From contig NZ_JACHXD010000001.1 of NCBI RefSeq assembly GCF_014191875.1, positions 310,001-374,000 of the forward strand: a DNA stretch of 64,000 bases, in the 5' to 3' direction. Origin of the DNA: Pseudoduganella violacea. GTDB taxonomy: Bacteria; Pseudomonadota; Gammaproteobacteria; Burkholderiales; Burkholderiaceae_D. The notes under the pieces are model-generated. The model was not told the origin of the DNA. It saw only the letters and a program-made list of their open reading frames with translations, and made no database searches. Made by a program: the position numbers and the translations under genes. This document shows, piece by piece, positions 41,701 through 49,750 of this stretch. How positions within the stretch are numbered: position 1 is the stretch's first letter; every line of letters starts with the position of its first letter.

Positions 41701-42819
41701 TTAGCGGCCGAGGGCGTAGCCGAGGCTGGCCATCAGCGCGTCCTGCAGCGGCGGCAAGTCCTTGCGGCGGGCGTCGAAGCTGGCGGTCAGCTCCTCATTG
41801 CTCAGCGCAATGCGCTCGCCCACGGTTTCGAACCACAGACGGCTGCTGTTGGCGTGTTCCTTGAACAGCTGTACCAGCGGCACGGCGCGCGCGTTGAAGT
41901 TCTCCAGCGCGGCGGGGACGCCGGCATCGGTATTCAGGGTCTTCGCCAGCAGCAGCGCGACCACCACCGCCATCGTCGTGCCGTGGCCGATCGAGAAGTG
42001 GCCGGTTTGCAGCGCGTCGCCGATCAGCACGAACTTGCCGTCATAGGCCAGGTCGTGGCTCAGGGTCATGAAATTGCGCCAGCCCTGGCCCGGCTGGCTG
42101 ATCAGCTCATGCCCGCCCAGTTCGGCCTGGAAGACTTTCGCGACGTAGGCGGCGGCATCGCGCTCGGGCCGCGCTTCCAGCTCGGCGCGGGCGAACGTCT
42201 GCTCGCTGCACTCGACCACGAAGGTGCTCATCTTGTCCGAGTACTTGTAGGAGTGGCCGACGAAAATGCCGTGGTCGCTGCTGCGGAACACCAGGTTCAT
42301 CTGGTCGAACAGCTGGGTGGTGCCGTACCACATGTATTTATTGCTGCCGAAGTCCACATGCGGCGCCAGCGCCGGCGGCAGTTCCAGGGTTTTGTAGTTC
42401 AGGCCGTTGGCCACGACCACCAGGTCGTACTCGGCTTCCAGTTCCTCCTTGCTGGCCGGCGGCGTTTCGTAGCTGATCGGGATGCCGGCCGCCACGCATT
42501 TGGCGCGCAGCGCATGCACCAGGCCGCGCCGTTCGGCGCCGCACAGCGTAACGCCAGTGCTCATCAGGTTCGGCTGGTTATTGTGCACCAGCTTGAATTC
42601 TTCGAGGAACTGCGGATGCAGGCGCTCCGGCTCGTCGATATACGAGAGCGGATTGGCCGGATGGTGCGGCGGCCGTCCCGGCAGCACCACGCCCCAGCCC
42701 AGCACTTCATCCGGCGTGTTTTTTTCCACGATGCTGATGTCCCAGCCAGGTTGCGACTTCTTCAGTTGGTTGGCAAAAATCAGTCCTGCTGGTCCAGCGC
42801 CGATAACGAGAATCTTCAT
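41701..42819 (-). CDS. vioD: Tryptophan-derived intermediate hydroxylase VioD (FAD monooxygenase)
   Basis: The 372-residue flavoprotein hydroxylates prodeoxyviolaceinate at the 5-position of one indole ring, giving proviolacein on the way to violacein. The N-terminus has the FAD motif ILVIGAGPAGLIFANQL, followed by GWGVVLPGRPPHH and, near 265, the second FAD motif GKFVLIGDALQTGHFSIGHG. Length equals Chromobacterium VioD (373). The ATG overlaps the vioC stop by one base (TAATG), which supports this start over an upstream GTG at 42846. Without VioD the pathway would yield deoxyviolacein. Confidence 0.96.
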   Translation of the reverse strand: MKILVIGAGPAGLIFANQLKKSQPGWDISIVEKNTPDEVLGWGVVLPGRPPHHPANPLSYIDEPERLHPQFLEEFKLVHNNQPNLMSTGVTLCGAERRGLVHALRAKCVAAGIPISYETPPASKEELEAEYDLVVVANGLNYKTLELPPALAPHVDFGSNKYMWYGTTQLFDQMNLVFRSSDHGIFVGHSYKYSDKMSTFVVECSEQTFARAELEARPERDAAAYVAKVFQAELGGHELISQPGQGWRNFMTLSHDLAYDGKFVLIGDALQTGHFSIGHGTTMAVVVALLLAKTLNTDAGVPAALENFNARAVPLVQLFKEHANSSRLWFETVGERIALSNEELTASFDARRKDLPPLQDALMASLGYALGR

Positions 42820-44105
42820 TAATTTACCCTTCCAAGTTTGTACCAAACGTTTTGCTTCTTCTGGATTTGCTGCAGCTCATCGTAGGGAACCGATGTGAAA
42901 TACAGTTTCTCCGCCATATCGGGCGGATAAACGCGGGGGAATTTCTTGTGCATATAGCGGGTGTACCGGGTCTGCAGGAAGAAAATCAGATTCGGGTTGC
43001 TCAGCGTTTCGTAGTTGGCGATCGCCATATCCTGCATGGCGTCGGCTTCCACCTTGCGCAGGCGGGTGAAGTCGGACAGGGCCAGGTCCAGCGCGTTGCC
43101 GTGTTTTTCCAGCAGCTTGACGAAGACGTGCACATCTTCCAGCGCCATATTCATGCCCTGGCCCAGGAAGGGCGCGGTGGCGTGCGCCGCGTCGCCGATC
43201 AGCACCACATTGCCCTTGTAGTGGAAGGTGCTGGAACGGACATTGATCAGATCGTTGCTCGGCAGCGCGATGTACTGCTCCATCAATTCCTTGCGGCTGG
43301 CCGGCGGCAGCATGCTGAAATAGCGGTCGAAGAACTCGGCCATGGCCTCCGGGTTTTGCGTCGCCAGGCTGGGCGTGCCGGTGTAGGGCAGGCAGATGGC
43401 GAAGCTGATGCTGCCGTCCGGAATGGTGGCGGCGCGGCCGGCGAACAGGCCGCGCGAATCCATGCCGAAGAAATACAGCAGATCCTTGCGGAAGCCGAGC
43501 GCCTCGGCATTCGGCAGCACCACTGTCTTGTAGCCGTGGCGGAAGAAGGTCTGCTTGAACTCGAAGCGCCGCATATTGCTTTGCATGATGCGCCGCACGG
43601 CCGAGTGGGCGCCGTCGGCGCCGATGATCAGGTCGCCATGCAGATGCTGCAGGGCGCCATCCGGCCCCTGGATCAGCACGGTTTTCCGGTCCAGGTCGAC
43701 GTCCAGGCATTTATGCTCGAAATGGTATTTCACCTTGTGCAGGGCGGCGTATTTGTTGAGCAGGCGCTGGAAGGCGTTCCGGTTCAGCGACAGCGGGAAC
43801 AAGCCTTCGAGCGGCGTCAGCTCGCGCACCTTGTATTGGCCGCGCACGCAAAACGCCATGCCGACCACGGGTTCGCCGCACTGGTCCAGATCCTCTTTGC
43901 TGATGCCGGCCCCGAGCACCGCCTTGATGCCGCGCACCGTCATGCTGACGCCGATGGCGCGCGAGTTGATCGGATCGGCCTTGGGATTTTCCTGCAGCGG
44001 ATCGCTGCGCTTTTCCACAACCTGGACGTGGTGTCCGCGTTGCGCCAGATAGATGGCGGTGAGGCTACCTGCCAAGCCGCCGCCGACGATGATGATTTTG
44101 TGCAT
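42819..44105 (-). CDS. vioC: Violacein synthase monooxygenase VioC
   Basis: The 428-residue FAD monooxygenase oxygenates the 2-position of the indole ring to complete violacein or deoxyviolacein. Features are KIIIVGGGLAGSLTAIYLAQRGH at the start, ADGAHSAVRRIM with the DG motif near 160-175, and GDAAHATAPFLGQGMNMALEDV near 295. Size matches known VioC (429). Its ATG directly follows the vioB stop (TGAATG), consistent with translational coupling. Confidence 0.97.
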   Translation of the reverse strand: MHKIIIVGGGLAGSLTAIYLAQRGHHVQVVEKRSDPLQENPKADPINSRAIGVSMTVRGIKAVLGAGISKEDLDQCGEPVVGMAFCVRGQYKVRELTPLEGLFPLSLNRNAFQRLLNKYAALHKVKYHFEHKCLDVDLDRKTVLIQGPDGALQHLHGDLIIGADGAHSAVRRIMQSNMRRFEFKQTFFRHGYKTVVLPNAEALGFRKDLLYFFGMDSRGLFAGRAATIPDGSISFAICLPYTGTPSLATQNPEAMAEFFDRYFSMLPPASRKELMEQYIALPSNDLINVRSSTFHYKGNVVLIGDAAHATAPFLGQGMNMALEDVHVFVKLLEKHGNALDLALSDFTRLRKVEADAMQDMAIANYETLSNPNLIFFLQTRYTRYMHKKFPRVYPPDMAEKLYFTSVPYDELQQIQKKQNVWYKLGRVN

Positions 44106-47100
44106 TCAGGCCTCTCTTGACATCTTTCCCCGAGATAAATCGGTCAGTTGCTGATTAAAGAACTCCAACATTTCGATCGGCGCCAAGCCGACCACGCCCG
44201 CTTCCAGACTGCGGGCGTATTGCGCCAGCGCCAGGCATTTCTGCGCCAGCTGCTCGCAGCCCGTGCTGTAGTCGCTGCTGATCTGGCTGCTCAGCGGCAT
44301 GGGCACGGGCGGTCCGGCATTGCGTCCGGGCAGGCCGGACGGCATATTCATCAGGGCGGCCGACAGCGGCCGCAACAAGCCGGTCATGATGTCGATGGCC
44401 GCGTTCATCAGGCGCGAGCGGCGCAGGCTGCCCAGTGGCTGCTGCGCGAAATGGTGGGCCATCAGCGCGAAGGTCAGCTCATTGCAGCCCTGGTACAGCT
44501 GCATCAGCGACCGCGTCTTCGGATCGGTCACGATATTGCAGTCCGGGCGCGCCTCCAGCACCGGATTTTTCAGCGCCGGAATGGCCGGTTCGAAGGGCTT
44601 GGCGCAAGCGGCGAACTGGCCGGCCAGGGTGCGCAGGCGCTGGAAATGCGAGGAGGCGAAATGCGGTGAATCGACCGCCACGCCCTCGCCCTGTTCGGTG
44701 ACGAAGTCGATGGCGAACAGCGCGCTGTCGCGGTCGCCCACTTCCAGCTGGTAGCCGGGATAGGCGCGGTTGGTCAGTTCCTTGAGGAACAGGTGGTGCT
44801 CGCCGCCGCTCTTGCCGCGGCCGCTCTGGAACAGGTCCGGCAGCTCGCTCAGCGCCTGGCGGATGGCGATATAGAAGCTGGCGATGGACTTGCCCGGCGT
44901 CGGAATATAGTCGGGCCATTCGAAGCGCACGAACCGGGCCAGCACATGCTCGGAGAACGGTTCGAAGGCGAATTCGGTGTCGAGGCCGAAGCGTTGCCGC
45001 GCCTGCTCTCCCACTAAGGGCACGCCGGCATAGAACGGTTCGCCGAGCGCCATCAGCACATTGTTCACCAGCAGGTAGTGGATCATTTCCTCATGGGCGA
45101 TTTCCAGCAGGGCGCCGCGCGCACCGCTGTTGCGGCGCCGGTCTGCGCCGCCGCACGCCAGTTCCAGCTCGGCGGGCAGCCAGCGTCCCGCTTTCACCTG
45201 CTGCAGCCCCTGCTCGTAATTCGGGATCGAATACGCGGCATACAGGTACTGCAGCATGAGCGACAGTTCGAGGTCGATCGCCTTCTTCAATTCCTCGACC
45301 AGCTCGCCTTTGCAGCGGATCACGTGGGCCGCGCCCGCGTCCGGCTGCCCCGTCTTGGCGGCGGCCTCGACCTGGGTCAGGTATTTCAGGAACAGGCGCG
45401 ATTTCGGCAGCGACAGCTCGCGCGTGCTCGGCATGTAATAGCTTTTGTCGCGGTTCTGCGGATCGCACATCTGCCACATCAGGCGCGAATAGGTTTCACA
45501 CTTGCACTGGTCCGCCAGGCTGAACACCTTGTCCGACATGAAGGGATAGATCAGCTCGTAATAGCCCATCACATGCTGGTAGAGGAAGGCATAGTCGACC
45601 TGCTCGGCCGGCACCTCGTCCAGATGCCAGTCGTCGGGCAGCACGCGCACGCCGATGGCTTGCGCCTCCCTGCCCTCGCCCAGCATGATGCGCGTGGCGC
45701 CCGCACGGCGGCCCGTGATGCGCAGATCGGCGTAGCCCGTTCCTTGCGCCGAGGCTTCCAGCGCCAGGGCCAGCATGTCGCCGTCCCGCGCCTGCACCGC
45801 CAGCGCCGGATGGTCCGCCAGCGCGCCGCGGAAGCGGCTTTGCAGCCTGATCGTCTGCGGGAAGTCCTGCTGCTTGTGCCGGTTCGGCGCTTCCAGATAC
45901 AGCAGGTTGCTGTCGGATTGCAGCACCCAGTCGGCCTCGTCCCACTGCGCTTGCGCGCTGCTCAGGCTGAGCGAGCCGGACGCCGCCCCGGCGTGCTGCA
46001 GCGGCACATCGATGACGCCATGGTGGCGCCAGTAATCCAGATACGCCTGCTCCGGGATGCGCGCCAGCAGCGCGCCATCGGCGCCATGCAGCAGCAGCTC
46101 GCCCAGCGCCTGCTTGCCGCCCAGGGCATGGGTCGGATGCTGTTCCGACACGGCGCCGGGCGCGCGCGTGGTGAAGGGAATGGCGGTCGGCATATTCAGC
46201 GAGACGCGGTCGGCGTGCACCTTGACCAGCACCGGTCCCAGGCGGCTCTGGCGCGGCAGCAGCAGGCGGCCGGCCGGATAGGTGGCCAGCTCGCCGCGCC
46301 GCCACAGCCCGATGCTGCCGGCCAGGTCGTAAAACACTTGCGAATCGGGCTTCGGCGGCGTCGACATATTGAACAAGGCATACTGCACCGTCAGTCCCAG
46401 CACATCCTCGTCGGCCAGCGCCTCTTGCAAGGCGCGCAGGCTGGCCGGCAGCGCCGCCTCCTGGTTGAAGAGGAAATTGGCGTCCTGCTTGGACACGGAA
46501 AACTGGAATACCCTGGAACGGCCGAATTCCTCGTCCAGGAAGTGCCCGCTGCGCTCGGTGATATGGCCATGGCCCAGCATGCGCACCGAATGCGCCTGCG
46601 CCAGGTCGGCGCTGAACAGGCTGGGCGTATTCGCCGTGGCCTGCTTGCCGCTCAGCGTGAACTGGCCGGCGTAAATCAGCGTGCTGTCCGGCTCGGCGGG
46701 ATTCTGGTCGACCCACCGGGCGCGGTTGAACGTCGTGCGCAGGTAGTCGTTGTAATGTCCCCATAAGGCCAGCTTGGCGCCGACCAGATTGTCTGCGGTA
46801 TCGACGGCGCCTTCCTGCAGCTGCACGCCGGTGATTTGGACGTTTTCCCAAGCAAAATGATTATTGCCGCAAGCATTGTAGCCCGCCGCCTGGCTGAAAA
46901 TGCCTTCCGGGTCCGGCTTGCCTTCGGCGTTGAAGCGCGGCGCCAGCTGTTTCAGGTGCTCATGGAATTCCGACGGCGGCCGGCCCAGATCGAAAGGCTC
47001 GCCCGCGATCGATACCGTATTGCTGGCGATATCGATATGGCCGTGCGTATTGCGGTTGGCAGTCGGCACATTGGCGCGGGCAAAGCCCCGGAAATGGAAG

Positions 47101-47123
47101 CGCGGAAAATCAAGAATGCTCAT
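44106..47123 (-). CDS. vioB: Iminophenylpyruvate-type dimer synthase VioB
   Basis: This 1005-residue, heme-containing enzyme oxidatively couples two indole-3-pyruvate imine molecules made by VioA. Known VioB is about 998 residues. The start ILDFPRFHFRGFARANVPTANRN is diagnostic. A ferritin-like helical region lies at about 610-720 (KKAIDLELSLMLQYLYAAY, then LEIAHEEMIHYLLVNNVLMALGE), retaining the Glu and His-rich helices of that fold. It starts 6 bases after vioA. It forms the first committed carbon skeleton of the pathway; the imine dimer is unstable without VioE and goes to chromopyrrolate. Confidence 0.97.
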   Translation of the reverse strand: MSILDFPRFHFRGFARANVPTANRNTHGHIDIASNTVSIAGEPFDLGRPPSEFHEHLKQLAPRFNAEGKPDPEGIFSQAAGYNACGNNHFAWENVQITGVQLQEGAVDTADNLVGAKLALWGHYNDYLRTTFNRARWVDQNPAEPDSTLIYAGQFTLSGKQATANTPSLFSADLAQAHSVRMLGHGHITERSGHFLDEEFGRSRVFQFSVSKQDANFLFNQEAALPASLRALQEALADEDVLGLTVQYALFNMSTPPKPDSQVFYDLAGSIGLWRRGELATYPAGRLLLPRQSRLGPVLVKVHADRVSLNMPTAIPFTTRAPGAVSEQHPTHALGGKQALGELLLHGADGALLARIPEQAYLDYWRHHGVIDVPLQHAGAASGSLSLSSAQAQWDEADWVLQSDSNLLYLEAPNRHKQQDFPQTIRLQSRFRGALADHPALAVQARDGDMLALALEASAQGTGYADLRITGRRAGATRIMLGEGREAQAIGVRVLPDDWHLDEVPAEQVDYAFLYQHVMGYYELIYPFMSDKVFSLADQCKCETYSRLMWQMCDPQNRDKSYYMPSTRELSLPKSRLFLKYLTQVEAAAKTGQPDAGAAHVIRCKGELVEELKKAIDLELSLMLQYLYAAYSIPNYEQGLQQVKAGRWLPAELELACGGADRRRNSGARGALLEIAHEEMIHYLLVNNVLMALGEPFYAGVPLVGEQARQRFGLDTEFAFEPFSEHVLARFVRFEWPDYIPTPGKSIASFYIAIRQALSELPDLFQSGRGKSGGEHHLFLKELTNRAYPGYQLEVGDRDSALFAIDFVTEQGEGVAVDSPHFASSHFQRLRTLAGQFAACAKPFEPAIPALKNPVLEARPDCNIVTDPKTRSLMQLYQGCNELTFALMAHHFAQQPLGSLRRSRLMNAAIDIMTGLLRPLSAALMNMPSGLPGRNAGPPVPMPLSSQISSDYSTGCEQLAQKCLALAQYARSLEAGVVGLAPIEMLEFFNQQLTDLSRGKMSREA

Positions 47124-47129
47124 AGGCGC

Positions 47130-48428
47130 TCAGTTCGAGGAAGTGGCGAGCTTGTCCTTCGTTCCGGACTCTTCCGTTACCTCGCTGAGCCGTTCCAGCA
47201 GCAGGTCGGTGGCTTGCCGCGCGCTGATCAGGCTGCCCTCCATCCAGCCGCAATGCTGGGTATAGGCGTCCGAGCAGGAGATGATGCCGTCCGGGTGCAG
47301 CAGGACCGGCGGATGTTCCGCTTCCGGCTCCAGGTAAAACTCGACGCCGTGTGGCCAGTGCTTGTAGAAATGCGTCTTGATCGGCGGCAGCGGCTGTCCG
47401 TTCAGCGGCAAGACTTCTTCCAGGTGGCTGCGCACCCGCTCCAGATACACTTCCTCGCCCTGCTCCAGACTGTCCCGCCAATACGTGGCGCTTTTGCTGT
47501 CGACGTAGAACACCATGTACTTGTCGCTCTTGAAGTAGATTTTCCGCAGAGGATTGTTAGCCATCAGTACTTTGTCGGTCAGGCCCAGACCCTGGAACCA
47601 GGACTTGTCGAACGTCAGGAAGCCTTTGAACAAAGGCAGGGAATCGTACTTGAACGGGCTCCACGTGGCGGGGAAATCCAGGTCCAGGCCGGCCATGGCG
47701 GAGGGCGGAATGGCCATGATCAGGTGGCGGGTGCGGTGCACCAGGGTATCGCCCATATGGCTGAAGGAGAGCACATACTCGGCGCCGGTTTTTTTGACCG
47801 ACAGCAGGCGGTGCTCCAGCTGGAACTCCACGCCGCCGGACTGGGCCTGGCGTTGCAGCTGGCCCAGCAGTTCGCTGTAGCCGTCGGTGGCATAGCGCCA
47901 CTGGTTGGCGGCATTCTCGGTAAAGTTTTGCGTTTCCGGGTGCTTCTTGATGATGTCGTACGCCATGGCGGCCGTCACGATCGGCAACAGCAGGGCGTCA
48001 TAGCCGGTGGCCTTGATGATGCGGGTGGCTTCCTCGGCGCCCAGGTAGTGGCTGACGAAATCCAGGAAGGAATCATCCGGATGTTCCTTCACCATCGGGC
48101 TCAGGCTCAGCAGGGTTTCTTTCAGCTGCTCCTGCTCGCGCTCGCGAAACACCGCTTCGGTGAAAGGATAGATGGCATGGGCCAGACCGCTTTCCTGCAT
48201 GAGCTGCTGGAAGTTCGGATGCAGTTGCGGCGAGTAGCGCGCGGCGCCGAGTTCGGCGATTTCCTCCTCGTCGATTTCGCGCGACTGGATACGGCCGCCT
48301 ACCGACGTATTCAGATCGAATACGCGGATGCGTAAATTTTTCCCGGCCGTGGCGTTGATCAGTTGGGTTGCGCAAGTCAGTCCACCAATGCCAGCGCCAA
48401 CTATGCAAATGTCAGAATAATTCGTCAT
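47130..48428 (-). CDS. vioA: Flavin-dependent L-tryptophan oxidase VioA
   Basis: The 432-residue enzyme oxidises L-tryptophan to indole-3-pyruvate imine using FAD, the first step of violacein synthesis. The N-terminal dinucleotide motif is ICIVGAGIGGLTCATQLI; the amine-oxidase-like body includes GGRIQSREIDEEEIAELGAARYSPQ and a C-terminal SCSDAYTQHCGWMEGSLISARQATD with the FAD-contact region. Size is close to Chromobacterium VioA (418). An AAGGA site lies about eight bases before the ATG at 48426-48428. It is the first gene of the operon, after a 528-base upstream region with two FNR/CRP-type boxes. Confidence 0.97.
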   Translation of the reverse strand: MTNYSDICIVGAGIGGLTCATQLINATAGKNLRIRVFDLNTSVGGRIQSREIDEEEIAELGAARYSPQLHPNFQQLMQESGLAHAIYPFTEAVFREREQEQLKETLLSLSPMVKEHPDDSFLDFVSHYLGAEEATRIIKATGYDALLLPIVTAAMAYDIIKKHPETQNFTENAANQWRYATDGYSELLGQLQRQAQSGGVEFQLEHRLLSVKKTGAEYVLSFSHMGDTLVHRTRHLIMAIPPSAMAGLDLDFPATWSPFKYDSLPLFKGFLTFDKSWFQGLGLTDKVLMANNPLRKIYFKSDKYMVFYVDSKSATYWRDSLEQGEEVYLERVRSHLEEVLPLNGQPLPPIKTHFYKHWPHGVEFYLEPEAEHPPVLLHPDGIISCSDAYTQHCGWMEGSLISARQATDLLLERLSEVTEESGTKDKLATSSN

Positions 48429-48763
48429 CCGGAAATTCCTTTTCGTTAATCAAGAACGGTCGATTTGGGTGGCACTTGTTCTATTCCGGGCAACGGCCCG
48501 CCACTTGCGCTTAGCGGGTGAGGCTCAAGAAAAAGTGTCGTCTACGAATTCACCTATGCGCATCTCGTTACCTCTCCCGAACCGGCGCGAGAAGGGGCCG
48601 TGGTAATCAATGTCCGGGGATCTTGCTTTCCTGAAAAAAGGCAGCGTGACTTTACATTCCCAAGTTGCGGGATGCTACTGCCAGGTTTTGCAGGGGGCGG
48701 CCAAGTCGTGCGGCGCAGCGGACTCCTTCCTCTGCGCAGCTGCTCAAGCTCGGATTGGATTTC

Positions 48764-48777
48764 TTGATGAAAATCAA
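48764..48777. promoter_or_regulatory. FNR/CRP-type box 1 upstream of vioA
   Basis: TTGATGAAAATCAA fits the FNR/ANR consensus TTGAT-N4-ATCAA exactly. Its centre is 53 bases from that of box 2, close to five helical turns. It would lie just downstream of a start site set by box 2, so it could repress. Confidence 0.6.
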
Positions 48778-48788
48778 AAGTTGGCTAG

Positions 48789-48794
48789 ACAATA
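48789..48794 (-). promoter_or_regulatory. Possible -10 element for vio transcription
   Basis: On the minus strand the hexamer reads TATTGT (four of six matches to TATAAT). Its centre is 32 bases from the centre of FNR-type box 2, the spacing of a class II activated promoter (box at -41.5). Transcription would start near 48782 with a leader of about 350 bases before vioA. This is a geometric inference. Confidence 0.3.
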
Positions 48795-48816
48795 ACCTAA
48801 GGGTTTGCTAGCCCGT

Positions 48817-48830
48817 TTGATAAATATCAA
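48817..48830. promoter_or_regulatory. FNR/CRP-type box 2 upstream of vioA
   Basis: TTGATAAATATCAA fits TTGAT-N4-ATCAA exactly, extended by one T and one A to a 6-base-arm dyad (48816-48831). It lies about 390 bases upstream of the vioA ATG. Confidence 0.65.
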
Positions 48831-48956
48831 AGGTGCGTCGGACGCAAGAAACTATTTTTGACGTATGCTTTACGGTTACTTAAGAAAAGGCGCGCTGAAT
48901 TAGCGTGGCGGTTGCTTTGCTAGTTACTACCTTCAGTTGCGCTGCAATGGATTGGC

Positions 48957-49634
48957 TTACAGGCCCCGCGCGATCAGCGTCAACTGATCGCGCAACTCCG
49001 GCTTGAGGCGGTACAGCTGTGCGGGCCGGTGCGCGCCAGCGGCGGAAAATTCGCCGGCGATGGCTTCGAGCATATCCATTTCCACCATCTTGCGGCGGAA
49101 GCTCACCTTGTTGAGCGCCTCACCCATCAGCGCCTCGTAAATCCGCTGCAGCTGCGGCAGCGTGAACGCCTCGCCCGCCAGGTAGCAGGGCAGTGAGGAA
49201 TACTGGCTTTTGCCGCGCAGGCGCTGCACAGCCGTGTTGACGATCGCGCGGTGGTCGAAGGACAGCCGGGGCAGCTTGTCGACGCTGGCCAGCGTCACGT
49301 CCGCCTGGCCAGCCTGCCCGATCACATCGAATGGCACCAGCGCGTAATACACCACCGAGATCGACCAGCCGCGCGGATCGCGCGCCGGACCGGAGAAGGT
49401 CGCCAACTGCTCCAGATACGGCGGCTGGATCGCCGTCTTCTGCGCCAGCATGCGCAGCGCGGCATCCCGCGTATCGGCGTCCGTATCGGGATGAATATAG
49501 CCGCCCGGCAGCGCTTGCACGTCCTTGAATGGCGCGCGGCCGCGCTTCAGCAGCGCCACCTTCAGCGCGCTGTCCTGCAGCGTCAGCAGAACCACATCGA
49601 CGGTACAAACCACTTGCTGCATCATTTTCTGCAT
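48957..49634 (-). CDS. NrtR-like Nudix-domain transcriptional regulator with a degenerate Nudix box
   Basis: The 225-residue protein has an N-terminal Nudix fold (about 8-150: TVDVVLLTLQDSALKVALLKRGRAPF, ALPGGYIHPDTDADTRDAALRML) and a C-terminal winged helix (about 155-225, LPQLQRIYEALMGEALNKVSFRRKM), the layout of NrtR regulators of NAD metabolism. The Nudix box should read GX5EX7REXXEEXG; here RMLAQKTA replaces the REXXEEXG part, so the catalytic acidic residues are gone and it should bind, not cleave, a nucleotide ligand. It is divergent from the radical SAM gene, with a perfect palindrome 40 bases upstream of its start. The target and ligand are inferred. Confidence 0.88.
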   Translation of the reverse strand: MQKMMQQVVCTVDVVLLTLQDSALKVALLKRGRAPFKDVQALPGGYIHPDTDADTRDAALRMLAQKTAIQPPYLEQLATFSGPARDPRGWSISVVYYALVPFDVIGQAGQADVTLASVDKLPRLSFDHRAIVNTAVQRLRGKSQYSSLPCYLAGEAFTLPQLQRIYEALMGEALNKVSFRRKMVEMDMLEAIAGEFSAAGAHRPAQLYRLKPELRDQLTLIARGL

Positions 49635-49673
49635 ACCGGCTCCATTTTCATCGGCAAGGGAACTATAGCATAG

Positions 49674-49694
49674 TTAGTTTACGTTTTAAACTAA
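49674..49694. promoter_or_regulatory. Palindromic operator between the Nudix regulator and the radical SAM operon
   Basis: Perfect 8-base arms TTAGTTTA and TAAACTAA flank a 5-base spacer. The site lies in the 116-base divergent region. A 21-base AT-rich dyad of this form is the expected type of NrtR-family operator and probably serves both directions. Confidence 0.75.
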
Positions 49695-49750
49695 GTGGGC
49701 TACACTGTTTCCATGAGCCGAAATAATGGCGCTAGCAGCAAAGGTTGAAT

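Larger units (their letters stand above)
48429..48956. other. Intergenic region between vioA and the Nudix regulator gene
   Basis: Both flanking genes are on the minus strand, so this region holds the 3' end signals of the Nudix gene and the vio promoter and leader. A 61-codon plus-strand frame at 48610 has no ribosome binding site and no family resemblance. Two TTGAT-N4-ATCAA boxes (48764-48777, 48817-48830) and a small hairpin (CGGGC/GCCCG, 48487-48500) in the vioA leader are the visible structures. I found no LuxR-type CTGNCC box. Confidence 0.6.

Noticed and set aside
45078-46766. 562-codon plus-strand frame opposite vioB
   Set aside because: It is antisense to a complete vioB and has Gln/Arg/Ala-rich shadow composition.
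48610-48795. 61-codon plus-strand frame upstream of vioA
   Set aside because: There is no ribosome binding site or family resemblance, and it overlaps an FNR-type box; not supportable as a gene.
48429-48956. LuxR-type (CTGNCC-N10-GGNCAG) box before vioA, as in Chromobacterium
   Set aside because: I could not find such a dyad in the region; only FNR/CRP-type boxes are visible.
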